From: Gemmataceae bacterium
GTDB lineage: Bacteria; Planctomycetota; Planctomycetia; Gemmatales; Gemmataceae
DNA: 35,347 nucleotides
Assembly: GCA_009691845.1 (NCBI GenBank)
Contig: SIAJ01000060.1
Coordinates: forward strand, 1-35,347
Reading direction: 5' to 3'
The stretch's first letter is position 1. The number at the start of each line of letters is the position of its first letter. Below the pieces are notes generated by a model that did not search any database, had not been told where the DNA came from, and saw nothing but the letters and a program-made list of their open reading frames with translations. A program made the translations under genes and the position numbers. Shown piece by piece: positions 25,356 to 34,504 of this stretch.

Positions 25356-27101
25356 ATGCGGGCCAAACTGCGAGGCGGAGAGAAAGTCGCTCCTTCCCAG
25401 AAGAAACAAATACCAGGTGTGCCGCGTGAGCCTGGCTCACTACGACTCTATCCTGGACTCGCCCTGGTTCTGATGGTGCTCGTCGCCTACATCCCCGTAA
25501 TGGGGGCCGGCTGGATTTGGGATGATGATGCCCATGTCACAAACAACGAAACCATGCAATCGCTGGATGGGCTTCGTCGCATTTGGTTCGAACCAGGCTC
25601 CACTCCCCAATACTACCCATTGGTCTTTTCCTCTTTCTGGATCGAGTACCAACTCTGGGCCAAGGACGCGAGCGCATTTCACCTGGCCAATGTGCTTTTG
25701 AATGGGCTGAATGCCTGTTTGATTTGGCGAGTCCTGTTGAAGCTGCAGGTTCGGGGCGCGTGGCTCGCGGCTGCCGTGTTCGCGCTGCACCCGGTTCATG
25801 TCGAATCGGTTGCCTGGGTGACAGAACGAAAGAATCTCCTGTCGGCGATGTTCTATCTGTTCGCGCTGCTTGCCTTTCTACATTTCGTAACCACTCGCGA
25901 TCGCAGGTGGTATCTTGCGGCCTTCGCAGCTTTCGTTGCCGCCCTCTTGAGTAAAACGGTTACCTGCACTTTGCCCGCCGTCTTGTTCTTGTTAATCTGG
26001 TGGCGACAGGGCCAGGTGACACGCCGAAACTTGCTGTACCTGACTCCCTGGTTTGCAGTCGGAGTTGGCTTCGGACTTCTCACGATTTGGATGGAGAAGC
26101 ACTTCATTGGCGCCAGCGGTGCCGAATGGTCGCTGACCCCCATCCAACGAGTCTTGATCGCGGGAAATGCGCTCGCATTTTATGTCGGCAAACTGGTCTG
26201 GCCGAAGCCGCTCTTGTTCATCTATCCACGCTGGCAGGTCGATCCGACGGATCCGACCTGGTACATCGCTCCCGCGATCGTCCTTGCCGTTTTTGTCGGA
26301 CTGTGGGTTCGACGCCGCCGGCTGGGTAGAGGGCCACTTGTCGCCGTCCTTGTTTTCGCCGGCACGCTGTTTCCTGCCCTGGGCTTTTTTGATGTCTATC
26401 CGTTTCGGTATTCTTTCGTGGCCGACCACTTCCAGTATCTTGCCAGCGTACCTCTAATTGCACTGGCAGTTGCGGCAGGATACTCCGTGCTGAGTGGCCG
26501 ACAATCTGCCCCTTATCTTGCGGGAGGGCTCTTGCTGATTTTGGCTATCCTGACTGGCAGCCAATGTACGCACTACAAGTCTGAGCAGACGATTTGGGAA
26601 GACACGCTCGCCAAGCACTCCGATTCCTCGATTGCTCACGCGCGCCTGGGGCTGATTCGTGCCCAAAAGGAAGAGTTCGGGCCCGCCGCCGATCACTTCC
26701 GTGAAGTCGTCCGCCTAAAACCGGATTCCGTTGCGGATCGCCTCCGTCATGCGAACTTGGCATCTGCCGCCGGCCGGATTGAAGAGTCCGCCGCCGAGTA
26801 TCGCACGTTGCTGGCGATCGACCCGGATTCGAAACTTATTTTGTTTTCGCTCGTCAATTCCCTGACGCAGTTGAGCCGCCACGACGAGGCGGCCGAAGTG
26901 CTCGAGGCGGCACTCCAACAGCAACCAGCCGATCCCAAACTGCATTCGGCCCTGGGGCTAGTCCGGTTTGAACAGGGGCGGCACGATCAAGGAATCGAGC
27001 ACGTCTTGACCGCCCAGCGCCTCGATCCCACGAATGAAGCAATCGGCCGCATTTTGGAGGAATTGCGCCAGGCTCGGAATAAGCCATCAGGAAAACAATA
27101 A
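25356..27101 (+). CDS. TMTC-like membrane protein with C-terminal TPRs
   Basis: The protein has 581 residues. A cytoplasmic basic tail is followed by about nine to ten hydrophobic helices (about 32-400). Just after the first helix lies WIWDDDAHVTNNETMQSL, with acidic residues near the membrane as in GT-C-fold mannosyltransferases and TMTC proteins, and later ALHPVHVESVAWVTERKNLL, also typical of that group. The C-terminal third (about 420-570) holds four TPR-like units (ARLGLIRAQKEEFGPAADHF, then AAEYRTLLAIDPDSK and ALGLVRFEQGRHDQGIEHVL). TMTC relatives transfer sugars to proteins from lipid carriers; for bacterial members this is inferred only. The acidic pair in the first loop is the likely catalytic site. 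Confidence 0.8.
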   Translation: MRAKLRGGEKVAPSQKKQIPGVPREPGSLRLYPGLALVLMVLVAYIPVMGAGWIWDDDAHVTNNETMQSLDGLRRIWFEPGSTPQYYPLVFSSFWIEYQLWAKDASAFHLANVLLNGLNACLIWRVLLKLQVRGAWLAAAVFALHPVHVESVAWVTERKNLLSAMFYLFALLAFLHFVTTRDRRWYLAAFAAFVAALLSKTVTCTLPAVLFLLIWWRQGQVTRRNLLYLTPWFAVGVGFGLLTIWMEKHFIGASGAEWSLTPIQRVLIAGNALAFYVGKLVWPKPLLFIYPRWQVDPTDPTWYIAPAIVLAVFVGLWVRRRRLGRGPLVAVLVFAGTLFPALGFFDVYPFRYSFVADHFQYLASVPLIALAVAAGYSVLSGRQSAPYLAGGLLLILAILTGSQCTHYKSEQTIWEDTLAKHSDSSIAHARLGLIRAQKEEFGPAADHFREVVRLKPDSVADRLRHANLASAAGRIEESAAEYRTLLAIDPDSKLILFSLVNSLTQLSRHDEAAEVLEAALQQQPADPKLHSALGLVRFEQGRHDQGIEHVLTAQRLDPTNEAIGRILEELRQARNKPSGKQ

Positions 27102-27126
27102 GCGGCTTGTCGAAATGTGAAGCGCA

Positions 27127-27774
27127 TCACCTTTGCAAGTACGCCAACGTCTCCTCCAAGCTGACGACATCGGCAAATCGTGCCTGAATGTCGAAGAGCG
27201 TGAACTCGTGGCAAATCTCACTGCGGTCTTGCACTCCCTCGCGGATGACGAGTGGTCTCAGGTGAAATGTCTTGGCGTCGGTTGCCGTGGCTCGGACGCA
27301 TGCGCTGGTCGAGCAACCGGTGAGCAACAACGTATCGACTCGTAAGCCCAGCAAATGCCCGGCGAGGGCCGTGCCCGCGAAGGCACTGGCGTATTCCTTA
27401 AAAACGATGTAGTCGTCCTGCTCGGGTTTCACCCGTTCGTCGATCGCGATGGCGCGCTCGTCCCACGCTCGAAAGTTCGGCGAAAAATCAGCAGCCGACT
27501 TTTTGGGCATGGGCAACCAGCCTGGGCTCGTCGTGTAAATCACCGGAATCTTCTTGGCACGAGCGGCAGGCAAGAGCTTTTGAATTGCCGCAATCGCGGG
27601 ATCGAGCCTGGCCGATCCTCCGGCATACGCGGGATCGGTCCAGCCGTAAGCCATGTCGATGACGATCAACGCCGGACTTTGGCCGAAGCCGAACTTGCCC
27701 TGGAAGATGCCTTGCTTCTTGTAGTAGGCATCCACGTCGGCCATGGCGGCGCGCAGATGTTCGAGTGGGGTCAT
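27127..27774 (-). CDS. Isochorismatase-fold cysteine hydrolase
   Basis: The protein has 215 residues. The catalytic triad is visible: Asp40 in ALIVIDMAYGW, Lys126 in VFKEYASAF, and Cys159 in LLLTGCSTSACVRAT. A cis-peptide-type motif precedes the Cys. The length and the N-terminal HLRAAMADVDAYYKKQGIF extension recall the N-carbamoylsarcosine amidase group of this superfamily. The family hydrolyses amides such as nicotinamide or N-carbamoylsarcosine; the substrate here cannot be told. It ends 25 bases from the convergent TMTC-like gene and is divergent from the dehydrogenase gene at 27848. Confidence 0.9.
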   Translation of the reverse strand: MTPLEHLRAAMADVDAYYKKQGIFQGKFGFGQSPALIVIDMAYGWTDPAYAGGSARLDPAIAAIQKLLPAARAKKIPVIYTTSPGWLPMPKKSAADFSPNFRAWDERAIAIDERVKPEQDDYIVFKEYASAFAGTALAGHLLGLRVDTLLLTGCSTSACVRATATDAKTFHLRPLVIREGVQDRSEICHEFTLFDIQARFADVVSLEETLAYLQR

Positions 27775-27791
27775 CTGAAGGCTCCTGCGCT

Positions 27792-27822
27792 TTGACTTGA
27801 ATCATGATCTATCGGCTAGAAT
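27792..27822 (+). promoter_or_regulatory. Possible sigma-70-type promoter
   Basis: TTGACT at 27792-27797 and TAGAAT at 27817-27822 have a 19-base spacer, slightly long. The predicted start would be about 20 bases before the ATG at 27848. Planctomycete promoters are not well known, so this is weak. Confidence 0.35.
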
Positions 27823-27837
27823 ACTACGATGGAACCC

Positions 27838-27842
27838 GGAGG
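27838..27842 (+). promoter_or_regulatory. Ribosome-binding site fixing the start at 27848
   Basis: GGAGG ends five bases before the ATG at 27848. It favours that start over the earlier in-frame ATG at 27797, which would precede the signal peptide. Confidence 0.65.
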
Positions 27843-27847
27843 CCTGC

Positions 27848-30800
27848 ATGTCGCGTCTGATTCTGCTTCTTCTAATCCCCTCGCTTGCATGTGCTGCCCC
27901 GGAGGCCCTCTCGTACATCGATCACGGCAAGTCCGATCCGCGGCTAAAGGGCTACCGAACGCCCGAAGGCTTCAAGCTGGATATCGTCGCGACTGTACCA
28001 ACTCTTCAGAATCCCGTGGGGATGACGTTCGGGCCGGATGGCACCTTGTTCGTGCTCGAATGGAAAGCTGATCCGTTTGCCGTGCCCGTTGAAGAAATTG
28101 TCCGCTACAAGGACGGCTCCACCCGTTCCTACTTCGCTTCCAAGAAACAGGTCAAGGATTGCGTGAAGGCACTCGTGCACGACACGGAATCGGGGGCCTT
28201 CAACAGTGGCCGGGTCATTGTCGAGGACGAATCGCCAACCGGGATCCTGATTCACGGCGGCTGGCTATACACGTCGGGACGAGGAACCGTACGGCGTTGG
28301 ATGCTCGACAAGGTCCGGGACGGAAAATCGCACGCTGCCAAACCGGAGATTTTACTGCGCGGATTGCATCCGGAACTCTCGGGTTTGAGCGTCAGCCCGG
28401 ATGGTTGGCTTTACGTCACCACGGGTCCTGATGCGGATGTCGAGGGGACCGATGGCACTCGTGTGCGAGCGAAGCAGGCGGCCGTCTTGCGTTGCCGGCC
28501 CGATGGGAGTGGGTTGAGCCTGTTCGCGGATGGACTGCGTGGCACCTCGCGTGAAGTGATTTTTGCGGCTCGCAACCATCTGCTCGTTGTCGAGAATGAG
28601 AAACGAATAGCAGTTGCAGAAGCCGGCTCATCCAGCGACGAGGCCCAGCCGCGTTCCGACACGATCGCGCCTTTCAGCAGTGCGACTGCGTACCACGACA
28701 CTCAGTTTCCGGAATTTTTCCGTGGAGTCCTCTACAAATCGAATGGGAAGACAGGGCTTGTTCGTGGCCTGCGTTCCGGAAGCGCGGAATCCTTCTCATT
28801 GCTGGCGTCCAAGGATCCGGACTTTCGTCCATGTCAATCAGCGATCGGGCCGGACGGGGCGATTTACATCTGCGACCGTCGCGGCGACGACAGCAAACAA
28901 GGGCGAATTTATCGGCTCTCGTGGACAGGAGGGCCGGTTCCGAACGAAGGTGAGCATTCACCTGCAATCGCGCTTCGACCGATGGACACGTGGGCCAAAC
29001 TCCTTCGCTCGGGGCAGGAGAGTGGCACGCTGGAGTCGCTGGCCAAGGCACTCTCGAATCCGGACACCACCACCGCCCTTCGTGCGCAGCAAGAGTGTTT
29101 TGCACGGATTCGCAGCCTGAAATCGGTGCTGGAGGATGCGGCCCCCTGGTATACGGATGCCGAGCACACTGCCCGGACGATGCAGGGAATTGCCGGTGAC
29201 GGAGAGAAATATCGGCTCGAGACACGGCTGCTGTGCTTGGCCGCACTTCAGCAACTTTGGAGCGACAGTGTCCGTACTTTCTTCCTGCAAATGCTTGATG
29301 AGCCCGAGGCCGACATTCGCCGAACGGCAGTCGAGAGTTTGGCCCGAAACTGCAAGCCGGGGGACGAAGCGGCGAGTGCAGCAATCGAAAACCTGCTAAG
29401 CGAGGCAAACAGTTCTGTTCGCCGAGCGGTAGTGCTGGCCATCGGTCGAATCAACGCGCCCATTGCGGCCGAAGTGCTGACCATTGCGTACAAGTTCGAC
29501 GATGGCCGTGATTCGCTGCTGACCGAGGGTTATCTTCGAGGGATTGAACGAACGGGAAAACTCGGCCTGTCCGCGTTGGTCGATCTCGCCCAATCGGGTC
29601 GCGATGGCGATCTCGCCAATGTGGTCGCAGCTTTTCTTACCATGCGAACCAAGCCCGCCGCTGATCTTCTGCCGCGAATGATCGCACACCCGCATCTCTC
29701 GGGTGAGCAGCGAACCTCCTTGATTCGGTCCATTGCCAATTATTCCGAGTCACCTTCCATGACTCTCGAGTCGATTGTGGACTATCTCGCCAAGAACTCA
29801 AAGCAAGATTCGAGCGTGTTTCGTGCCGCGAGTGAAATGGTTTTACGGGTCAATCTCTCCAAGGCACCCAACCTGGGACCCATGCTAACGGCGGCACTCG
29901 CGGTTGACGTGGAGGAAGCCAAGATCGAAAGCCTGCACGCGATGCGGAAGCAGGGCATCCGAAGCGGGAGTAGTTCGATTTCGCGGATCGCCGAAGGGAA
30001 TGGCTCGGCGGCTTTGAGAGCGGAGGCACTGAGAACTCTGGCACTCGTCGATCAAAACTCGGCAACGATGCTGGCGGAGAAGTGGATCGACGGCGATGAC
30101 CCTGCACTGAAATCGATTGCGGCTGAGGTACTCTGCACAACGGCCGAGGGTGCCGGGGGCGTTGCCACGCGATTCTTGAAACGGAAGTTGCCGCACGAGT
30201 TGCTGCCAGTCGTGGCCGACGGATTGTGGAGGCATCGAACCATTCCCGAGTTGGCACAACGACGCCTGGAGGTGTTGCGTCTCGGATTTCGGGGCCAGTC
30301 TGAGCCCGGAAATGCGGATGGCATTCGCCAGTTGATCTTGAAGCGTGGCGATCCCGATCGGGGCAGGCGGGTGTTTCTCGAATCGAACTGTGTGCAATGT
30401 CATCTCATTGGCGAGGTGGGTGGAACGCTTGGCCCCGATCTCACGAAATCGTGGGAGACGAGTTCGGTCGAGGCCCTGCTCGAGGAGATCCTTGAGCCCA
30501 GCCGTTCAATTACCCAGGGATTCGCGAAGACGGAAGTTATCACGAAGGACGGAAAGACGCATGTTGGGCGCTTGCTTGTCGAGCTAAAAGATGAGCTTCA
30601 ACTTCGAACATCGAATGGAACAGACGTTCGGGTCCCGCGAACGGAGATTCAACATACCAAGAAAGGTAGCACTTCCTTGATGCCCATCGACGCCGTTTCT
30701 TCCATGCGAATTGACCAGCTCATCGATCTTGTCGCATTCTTGAAGAGCCGGCAGGCCCGCGAATCGATGACGGGATATGTCCGCGAGTATCTTGTGATGG

Positions 30801-31174
30801 GAACCTCTGATGGGAACCCGGTTGATCCGTTTTCGACCGTGGACGCACGGAACATCAAGACGACGAGAGCCGGCGGCTTCCTGAACTTGCGAGGCGAGCC
30901 GAACAAAGCGAATGCTCCACTCCACACGTTCGTGTTCGTGCATTCGGCCAGGGCCACGAAGGTCAATGGTTATATTCGCGTTGAGGGGGCAGGAGAGTTG
31001 AGAGTGAACGGGGTCAGGCTTCGCGGATTACCCGAAGGCGAGACCGTGATACCGATCCCGCTGCGGGAAGGCTGGAATGTAGTCTGGTTTCAGACGACAG
31101 AGCAGGAGCAACGGCACGGGCTCTCGGTACGCATGCCAGGCGAGGGGCTGCGGTTCGCCACCACGAAGAAGTGA
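27848..31174 (+). CDS. PVC-type membrane-bound dehydrogenase with HEAT repeats and heme domain
   Basis: The protein has 1108 residues. A signal peptide (MSRLILLLLIPSLACA) leads to a beta-propeller of the glucose/sorbosone dehydrogenase type (about 30-380), with VGMTFGPDGTLFVLEWK, SVSPDGWLYVTTGPD and AIGPDGAIYICDRRGDDSKQ. HEAT-like repeats fill about 470-800. A cytochrome c-type domain has CVQCH at 848-852, followed by LIGEVGGTLGPDLT and EEILEPSRSITQGF, typical of the planctomycete/verrucomicrobial heme-binding C-terminus. The last about 110 residues form an extra beta-rich domain (VNGVRLRGLPEGETVIPIPL). The protein is exported and probably passes electrons from an unknown alcohol or sugar to the heme. 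An upstream in-frame ATG (27797) is not favoured. Confidence 0.93.
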   Translation: MSRLILLLLIPSLACAAPEALSYIDHGKSDPRLKGYRTPEGFKLDIVATVPTLQNPVGMTFGPDGTLFVLEWKADPFAVPVEEIVRYKDGSTRSYFASKKQVKDCVKALVHDTESGAFNSGRVIVEDESPTGILIHGGWLYTSGRGTVRRWMLDKVRDGKSHAAKPEILLRGLHPELSGLSVSPDGWLYVTTGPDADVEGTDGTRVRAKQAAVLRCRPDGSGLSLFADGLRGTSREVIFAARNHLLVVENEKRIAVAEAGSSSDEAQPRSDTIAPFSSATAYHDTQFPEFFRGVLYKSNGKTGLVRGLRSGSAESFSLLASKDPDFRPCQSAIGPDGAIYICDRRGDDSKQGRIYRLSWTGGPVPNEGEHSPAIALRPMDTWAKLLRSGQESGTLESLAKALSNPDTTTALRAQQECFARIRSLKSVLEDAAPWYTDAEHTARTMQGIAGDGEKYRLETRLLCLAALQQLWSDSVRTFFLQMLDEPEADIRRTAVESLARNCKPGDEAASAAIENLLSEANSSVRRAVVLAIGRINAPIAAEVLTIAYKFDDGRDSLLTEGYLRGIERTGKLGLSALVDLAQSGRDGDLANVVAAFLTMRTKPAADLLPRMIAHPHLSGEQRTSLIRSIANYSESPSMTLESIVDYLAKNSKQDSSVFRAASEMVLRVNLSKAPNLGPMLTAALAVDVEEAKIESLHAMRKQGIRSGSSSISRIAEGNGSAALRAEALRTLALVDQNSATMLAEKWIDGDDPALKSIAAEVLCTTAEGAGGVATRFLKRKLPHELLPVVADGLWRHRTIPELAQRRLEVLRLGFRGQSEPGNADGIRQLILKRGDPDRGRRVFLESNCVQCHLIGEVGGTLGPDLTKSWETSSVEALLEEILEPSRSITQGFAKTEVITKDGKTHVGRLLVELKDELQLRTSNGTDVRVPRTEIQHTKKGSTSLMPIDAVSSMRIDQLIDLVAFLKSRQARESMTGYVREYLVMGTSDGNPVDPFSTVDARNIKTTRAGGFLNLRGEPNKANAPLHTFVFVHSARATKVNGYIRVEGAGELRVNGVRLRGLPEGETVIPIPLREGWNVVWFQTTEQEQRHGLSVRMPGEGLRFATTKK

Positions 31175-31175
31175 A

Positions 31176-31245
31176 AAGTCAAAAGTGGAAAGCTCAAAGT
31201 GATGACCTCGCGGCCGGTCAACTTTGTACTTCCCACTTTTGACTT
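31176..31245. terminator. Long inverted repeat between convergent genes, possible bidirectional terminator
   Basis: Arms 31176-31192 and 31229-31245 pair over 17 bases with one mismatch (AAGTCAAAAGTGGAAAG against CTTCCCACTTTTGACTT). Inner CAAAGT/ACTTTG adds six pairs. It fills most of the 82 bases between the ends of the two convergent genes. A-rich and T-rich arms suit intrinsic termination in both directions, but it may also be a dispersed repeat. Confidence 0.6.
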
Positions 31246-31256
31246 GCCAAGCAAGA

Positions 31257-31493
31257 TCAAGGCCCGATGGCACCGTTGAGCCGTTCGTAGGTGAGCACGC
31301 TCGGCTGGTTATTCATCCAGAAGCGGTGCCACTCTTCGCGGGCCTGACGCAAGTCCTCGGACTCGTTGAGGAGTTCGGCCGTGCGCGTGTTCGGGTCGCT
31401 ATCGTACCGGTTCAGGAACAGGCAGCCGGTGTTCGGCAGAACGCCGATCATTGCCACCACGCCGAGAATGAGTTTCCGCCGCATATTGCGCAT
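31257..31493 (-). CDS. Small planctomycete lipoprotein
   Basis: The protein has 78 residues from the ATG at 31493 (the frame continues to 31550). The N-terminus MRNMRRKLILGVVAMIGVLP is followed by the lipobox PNTGC. The mature part has the pattern RTAELLNESEDLRQAREEW followed by HRFWMNNQPSVLTYERLNGA, which matches a small-protein type I recall from planctomycetes, with an SEDLR..EW.RFW..DQPSHLT core. It is probably membrane-attached. The function is unknown. Confidence 0.78.
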   Translation of the reverse strand: MRNMRRKLILGVVAMIGVLPNTGCLFLNRYDSDPNTRTAELLNESEDLRQAREEWHRFWMNNQPSVLTYERLNGAIGP

Positions 31494-31671
31494 CCTTTCG
31501 GGCCGACGCCGATTGTCCCGCTCGCCCAGTAGCCCGGTCCGTGGACTCACAAGCCGGGGAGATCATCTAGTTGATACTTTCGGCACAATCGGACCTGGGA
31601 CTTGAGGAATGCTCACGACTGAAATTGCAGGCCGAAGAGTCATCGAGGCCACAAGAAGCGTCGGACCTCGC

Positions 31672-32835
31672 TCATGCATCGGCCTGCGGGATATTGGAGC
31701 GCAAGATAAGCCTGGTGACCTGCGGGGCGCAGCGAAAACGGATCGGTTCCTTCCCCGAAAGTCCACGATTCACGTGCAGCACCGTGGGAGGCAAGTGAAA
31801 AGTGCCCATGTCGAAACGCCGGCTGAACTTGCTGGGGACGAACATCGAGCCGACGATTGGCAGGCGGATTTGCCCGCCATGATTGTGTCCGGAGAGCATC
31901 AGGCCACAGTCGTGCTGCCTGGCCCAACAAATGTTATCCGGCGTGTGGCTAATCAACAGGCGAAAGCCTGCGGGACAACTGGCAAGATCGGGGGGCGGGC
32001 GAAACCAGGGGCCTTCGTGTCCGATGGCGACCAGGTTCTCGCCTCGAACATCGATGGCCTCCCACCTGTTGCTGATGACACGCATGCCCAATGACGCCAA
32101 TCGTTCGCGAATCGCTTGATCGTCCTGCCACCAATCGTGATTGCCGAGGATTGCGAGAGCAGCCACGTTCCACTTCAGGAGGGCCAAAACCGGCTCGATC
32201 CACTCCAGGTATTTCGCATCATCGATCATATCGCCACTCAGCACCACCAGGTCCGGGACTCCGTCGGCCATCGCACGTTGGACCACGAACTCGAAATACT
32301 CACGTGCCGGTGTCCCGTAGAAGTGCAGGTCACTCAAGTGCAGGATTCGCAATCCGTCCCAATTCGCCGGCAATCCCGGAACGTGCAACTGCAACTCCGC
32401 AAACTCGACGCGAAACAACTGGTTCATCAATAACTTGGCAACGTGCCGATGCTTGCCATTCCCCACTGGTCGATGTCCGAGTTCCTTGGCGACATCAACG
32501 ATGTGAGCCTTTTCCGTGAGCACAACTGCCGGAGTTCTCTGGAAGAGCCGAAGGATCGTGACGAACACGAACGCCAGGCCTGCTAGAACGGCTAGCCAGG
32601 CATAGGTGGCCGGGAGAATCGATTCGCCGCGCTCGATCGCGTTGCTGCCAAGTCGAACGAGGTCCGTCTCAGCGAAGTAGGCGAATGCAATCGGTACACC
32701 GATGAGGAGCAGGCCCCAGATCTGCCGTTGGGTCTTGAGGATCTTGCGGTGCCACGTATGGGCGTAGGTGTAATTCAAGCTGAGCATGAGCAGATAGCCA
32801 TGACCCAGGACTGCGAGAAAGGAGATAAGAATCAC
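31672..32835 (-). CDS. Membrane-anchored calcineurin-like metallophosphoesterase
   Basis: The protein has 387 residues with a GTG start. Three hydrophobic helices occupy about 1-20, 38-56 and 78-97. The phosphoesterase domain follows, with all metal motifs: LHLSDLHFYG (D169, H171), VLSGDMIDD (about 199-206), LGNHDWW (N232, H233), LLISHTPDNI and MLSGHNHGGQIRLP. This layout matches the YaeI/YkuE-type membrane phosphoesterases that act on phospholipid-like or UDP-linked substrates; the real substrate is unknown. It lies 36 bases after the GAF-protein gene on the same strand, so they may be cotranscribed. Confidence 0.93.
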   Translation of the reverse strand: MILISFLAVLGHGYLLMLSLNYTYAHTWHRKILKTQRQIWGLLLIGVPIAFAYFAETDLVRLGSNAIERGESILPATYAWLAVLAGLAFVFVTILRLFQRTPAVVLTEKAHIVDVAKELGHRPVGNGKHRHVAKLLMNQLFRVEFAELQLHVPGLPANWDGLRILHLSDLHFYGTPAREYFEFVVQRAMADGVPDLVVLSGDMIDDAKYLEWIEPVLALLKWNVAALAILGNHDWWQDDQAIRERLASLGMRVISNRWEAIDVRGENLVAIGHEGPWFRPPPDLASCPAGFRLLISHTPDNICWARQHDCGLMLSGHNHGGQIRLPIVGSMFVPSKFSRRFDMGTFHLPPTVLHVNRGLSGKEPIRFRCAPQVTRLILRSNIPQADA

Positions 32836-32871
32836 CGTGCCAGTCCGCTCGGTTGAATTGAACTTCCAGGA

Positions 32872-34425
32872 TCAGGAGGCCGCACCGACCGGGGGGCCAG
32901 ACTTAACTGGAGGGCCCGGGGCGACTGCGGTAAGGGCCTTGAACAAGACAGGTTCCTGGAACGGCTTGAACAGCACGGGCAGCCAGTAGCCATCTTGCTT
33001 GGCATTCACGACCGTGTGGCCGCCGTCGTATTCAAAGCCCTGCGTCAAAATTACGCGGCCCAGCGGGACGGCCTTCACAAGAGCCTGATAGGCGGCGGTG
33101 CCACCCATCTCCTTGTGCTTGACGGCAACCAGCACGGCGTCGTAGGTGCCGGACTTGGCCATCGAGATGCCTTCGGTCGCGCTGGTGGCCGTTTCGACTA
33201 CGCAGCCCTTTCGTTCCAGGATTGCGTGGGCCGACTTGCGAATGCGTTCATCTATGTCAATCACGAGAATTCGCATCGCGTCGAGAGCTGGGTCCGGTAG
33301 CTCCATTGCCGACCGTCCAACTTCGCGACCGATGTGCTGAACTGCAAGCTTGATCTTGCGGGCATCAGACAGCACGCGTCGCAAAACTTCGATCACATCC
33401 GGTCGGTCGCCGAGCTTCTCGATCAGGCTGCTCGTCGTGGAAAGAAGGTTGTCGGCCGGCATGGCGATGTCGCGGTTGATCAACTCGATCACGCCGACTG
33501 CCGCACAAAGTTCCTGGGCGTTCAGCAGATTCAGGGTGTGTAGGCTTCGTGCGAGTTCCCGGGCAAACAACTCCGTAAACTTGAGGTCTTCCGGCCCGAA
33601 TGCGTTCACCAGCGGGCTCTCGACGTTAAACGTCCCGATTACGTCGTCCTGATAGATGATGGGCACGGTCATCGATGAACGAGCACCGGCCGAGCCTTCG
33701 ATGAAATGAGGGTCGGTCGCCGTATCGACACATAGATACGGCTTGCCAGTAGCTGCCACGTATCCGGTGACGCCGTTCCCATCGACGCGAGCACTCAAGA
33801 CTCGTGTGGCCGCATCCGGGGTCATCCCCTCTTCCATTAGGGGCTCGAGTCGACGCGTCTTCGGATCGAGCAGACGAACTTCCACCACGTTGTAGTGCAG
33901 CACATTGTGAACGTAGCGGCGGGTGTTCTGCTTGAGCAATTCAACTCGACACGCGACATTCATTTCGGCCAACTGCTCCGGGTCAATCGCATCCAGATCC
34001 TGGCCGGCCCGATACAACGCATCCAGTTTCTGTTGGCGGAGAACCAGTGCCGTGACGTCATCGCAAATAGCCACGAGTTCGAGAAGTTGGCCATTCTCGC
34101 GGACCGGCGAGATCGTGATGTCGAGAACTAGAGTGTTGGACTGACGGATTCGGAGGCAAACAGCGGAGCCGGAGAGGGCGGCCTGGAATGAATCATCGGG
34201 AGGGAGAGCTTCGGCAGGTGTCTGAAGTGCATCGAACAGCCCTTTGCCGATCGGATTGTTCGGGCACCAGTCTCGAAATGGTTCGTTGGCCCAGCAGATC
34301 TTCTGATCGGCGGAGACGATCGCAATGCCCTTTTGCAGCACGCCGATGATATGCTCGGCACGCTGGAGGCGTTCGTCCGGGCTAGTGGTGTCCAGGTCGT
34401 CCGGTTGCGACGTCGTCACAAGCAC
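32872..34425 (-). CDS. PAS-GAF signalling protein with degenerate receiver domain
   Basis: From the GTG at 34425 the protein has 517 residues. A PAS-like domain (about 16-130: LQKGIAIVSADQKICWANEP) is followed by a GAF domain (about 165-300: VDGNGVTGYVAATGKPYLCV, SSMTVPIIYQDDVIGTFNVE). Helices at about 305-370 (IELINRDIAMPADNLLS) resemble a histidine-kinase dimerisation segment without His, and no ATPase domain follows. A C-terminal receiver (about 384-500) starts MRILVIDIDERIRK and ends VLFKPFQEP, but the phospho-acceptor position in YDAVLVAVK is Ala. The long open frame up to 34707 overlaps ribD and is not used. The role is probably sensing without phosphotransfer. Confidence 0.85.
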   Translation of the reverse strand: MLVTTSQPDDLDTTSPDERLQRAEHIIGVLQKGIAIVSADQKICWANEPFRDWCPNNPIGKGLFDALQTPAEALPPDDSFQAALSGSAVCLRIRQSNTLVLDITISPVRENGQLLELVAICDDVTALVLRQQKLDALYRAGQDLDAIDPEQLAEMNVACRVELLKQNTRRYVHNVLHYNVVEVRLLDPKTRRLEPLMEEGMTPDAATRVLSARVDGNGVTGYVAATGKPYLCVDTATDPHFIEGSAGARSSMTVPIIYQDDVIGTFNVESPLVNAFGPEDLKFTELFARELARSLHTLNLLNAQELCAAVGVIELINRDIAMPADNLLSTTSSLIEKLGDRPDVIEVLRRVLSDARKIKLAVQHIGREVGRSAMELPDPALDAMRILVIDIDERIRKSAHAILERKGCVVETATSATEGISMAKSGTYDAVLVAVKHKEMGGTAAYQALVKAVPLGRVILTQGFEYDGGHTVVNAKQDGYWLPVLFKPFQEPVLFKALTAVAPGPPVKSGPPVGAAS

Positions 34426-34458
34426 GCCTTCTGATACGGAATGAATGGCCGACAGGAA

Positions 34459-34488
34459 AGTATAACCCGAAAGCGCCTTGCAAAGCAA
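34459..34488 (-). promoter_or_regulatory. Possible promoter for the PAS-GAF gene
   Basis: On the minus strand TTGCTT (34488-34483) and TATACT (34464-34459) are 18 bases apart. A transcript would begin about 25-30 bases before the GTG at 34425, inside the gap after the ribD stop. The match is partial. Confidence 0.3.
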
Positions 34489-34504
34489 GAACCGCCAGAA
34501 TTCT

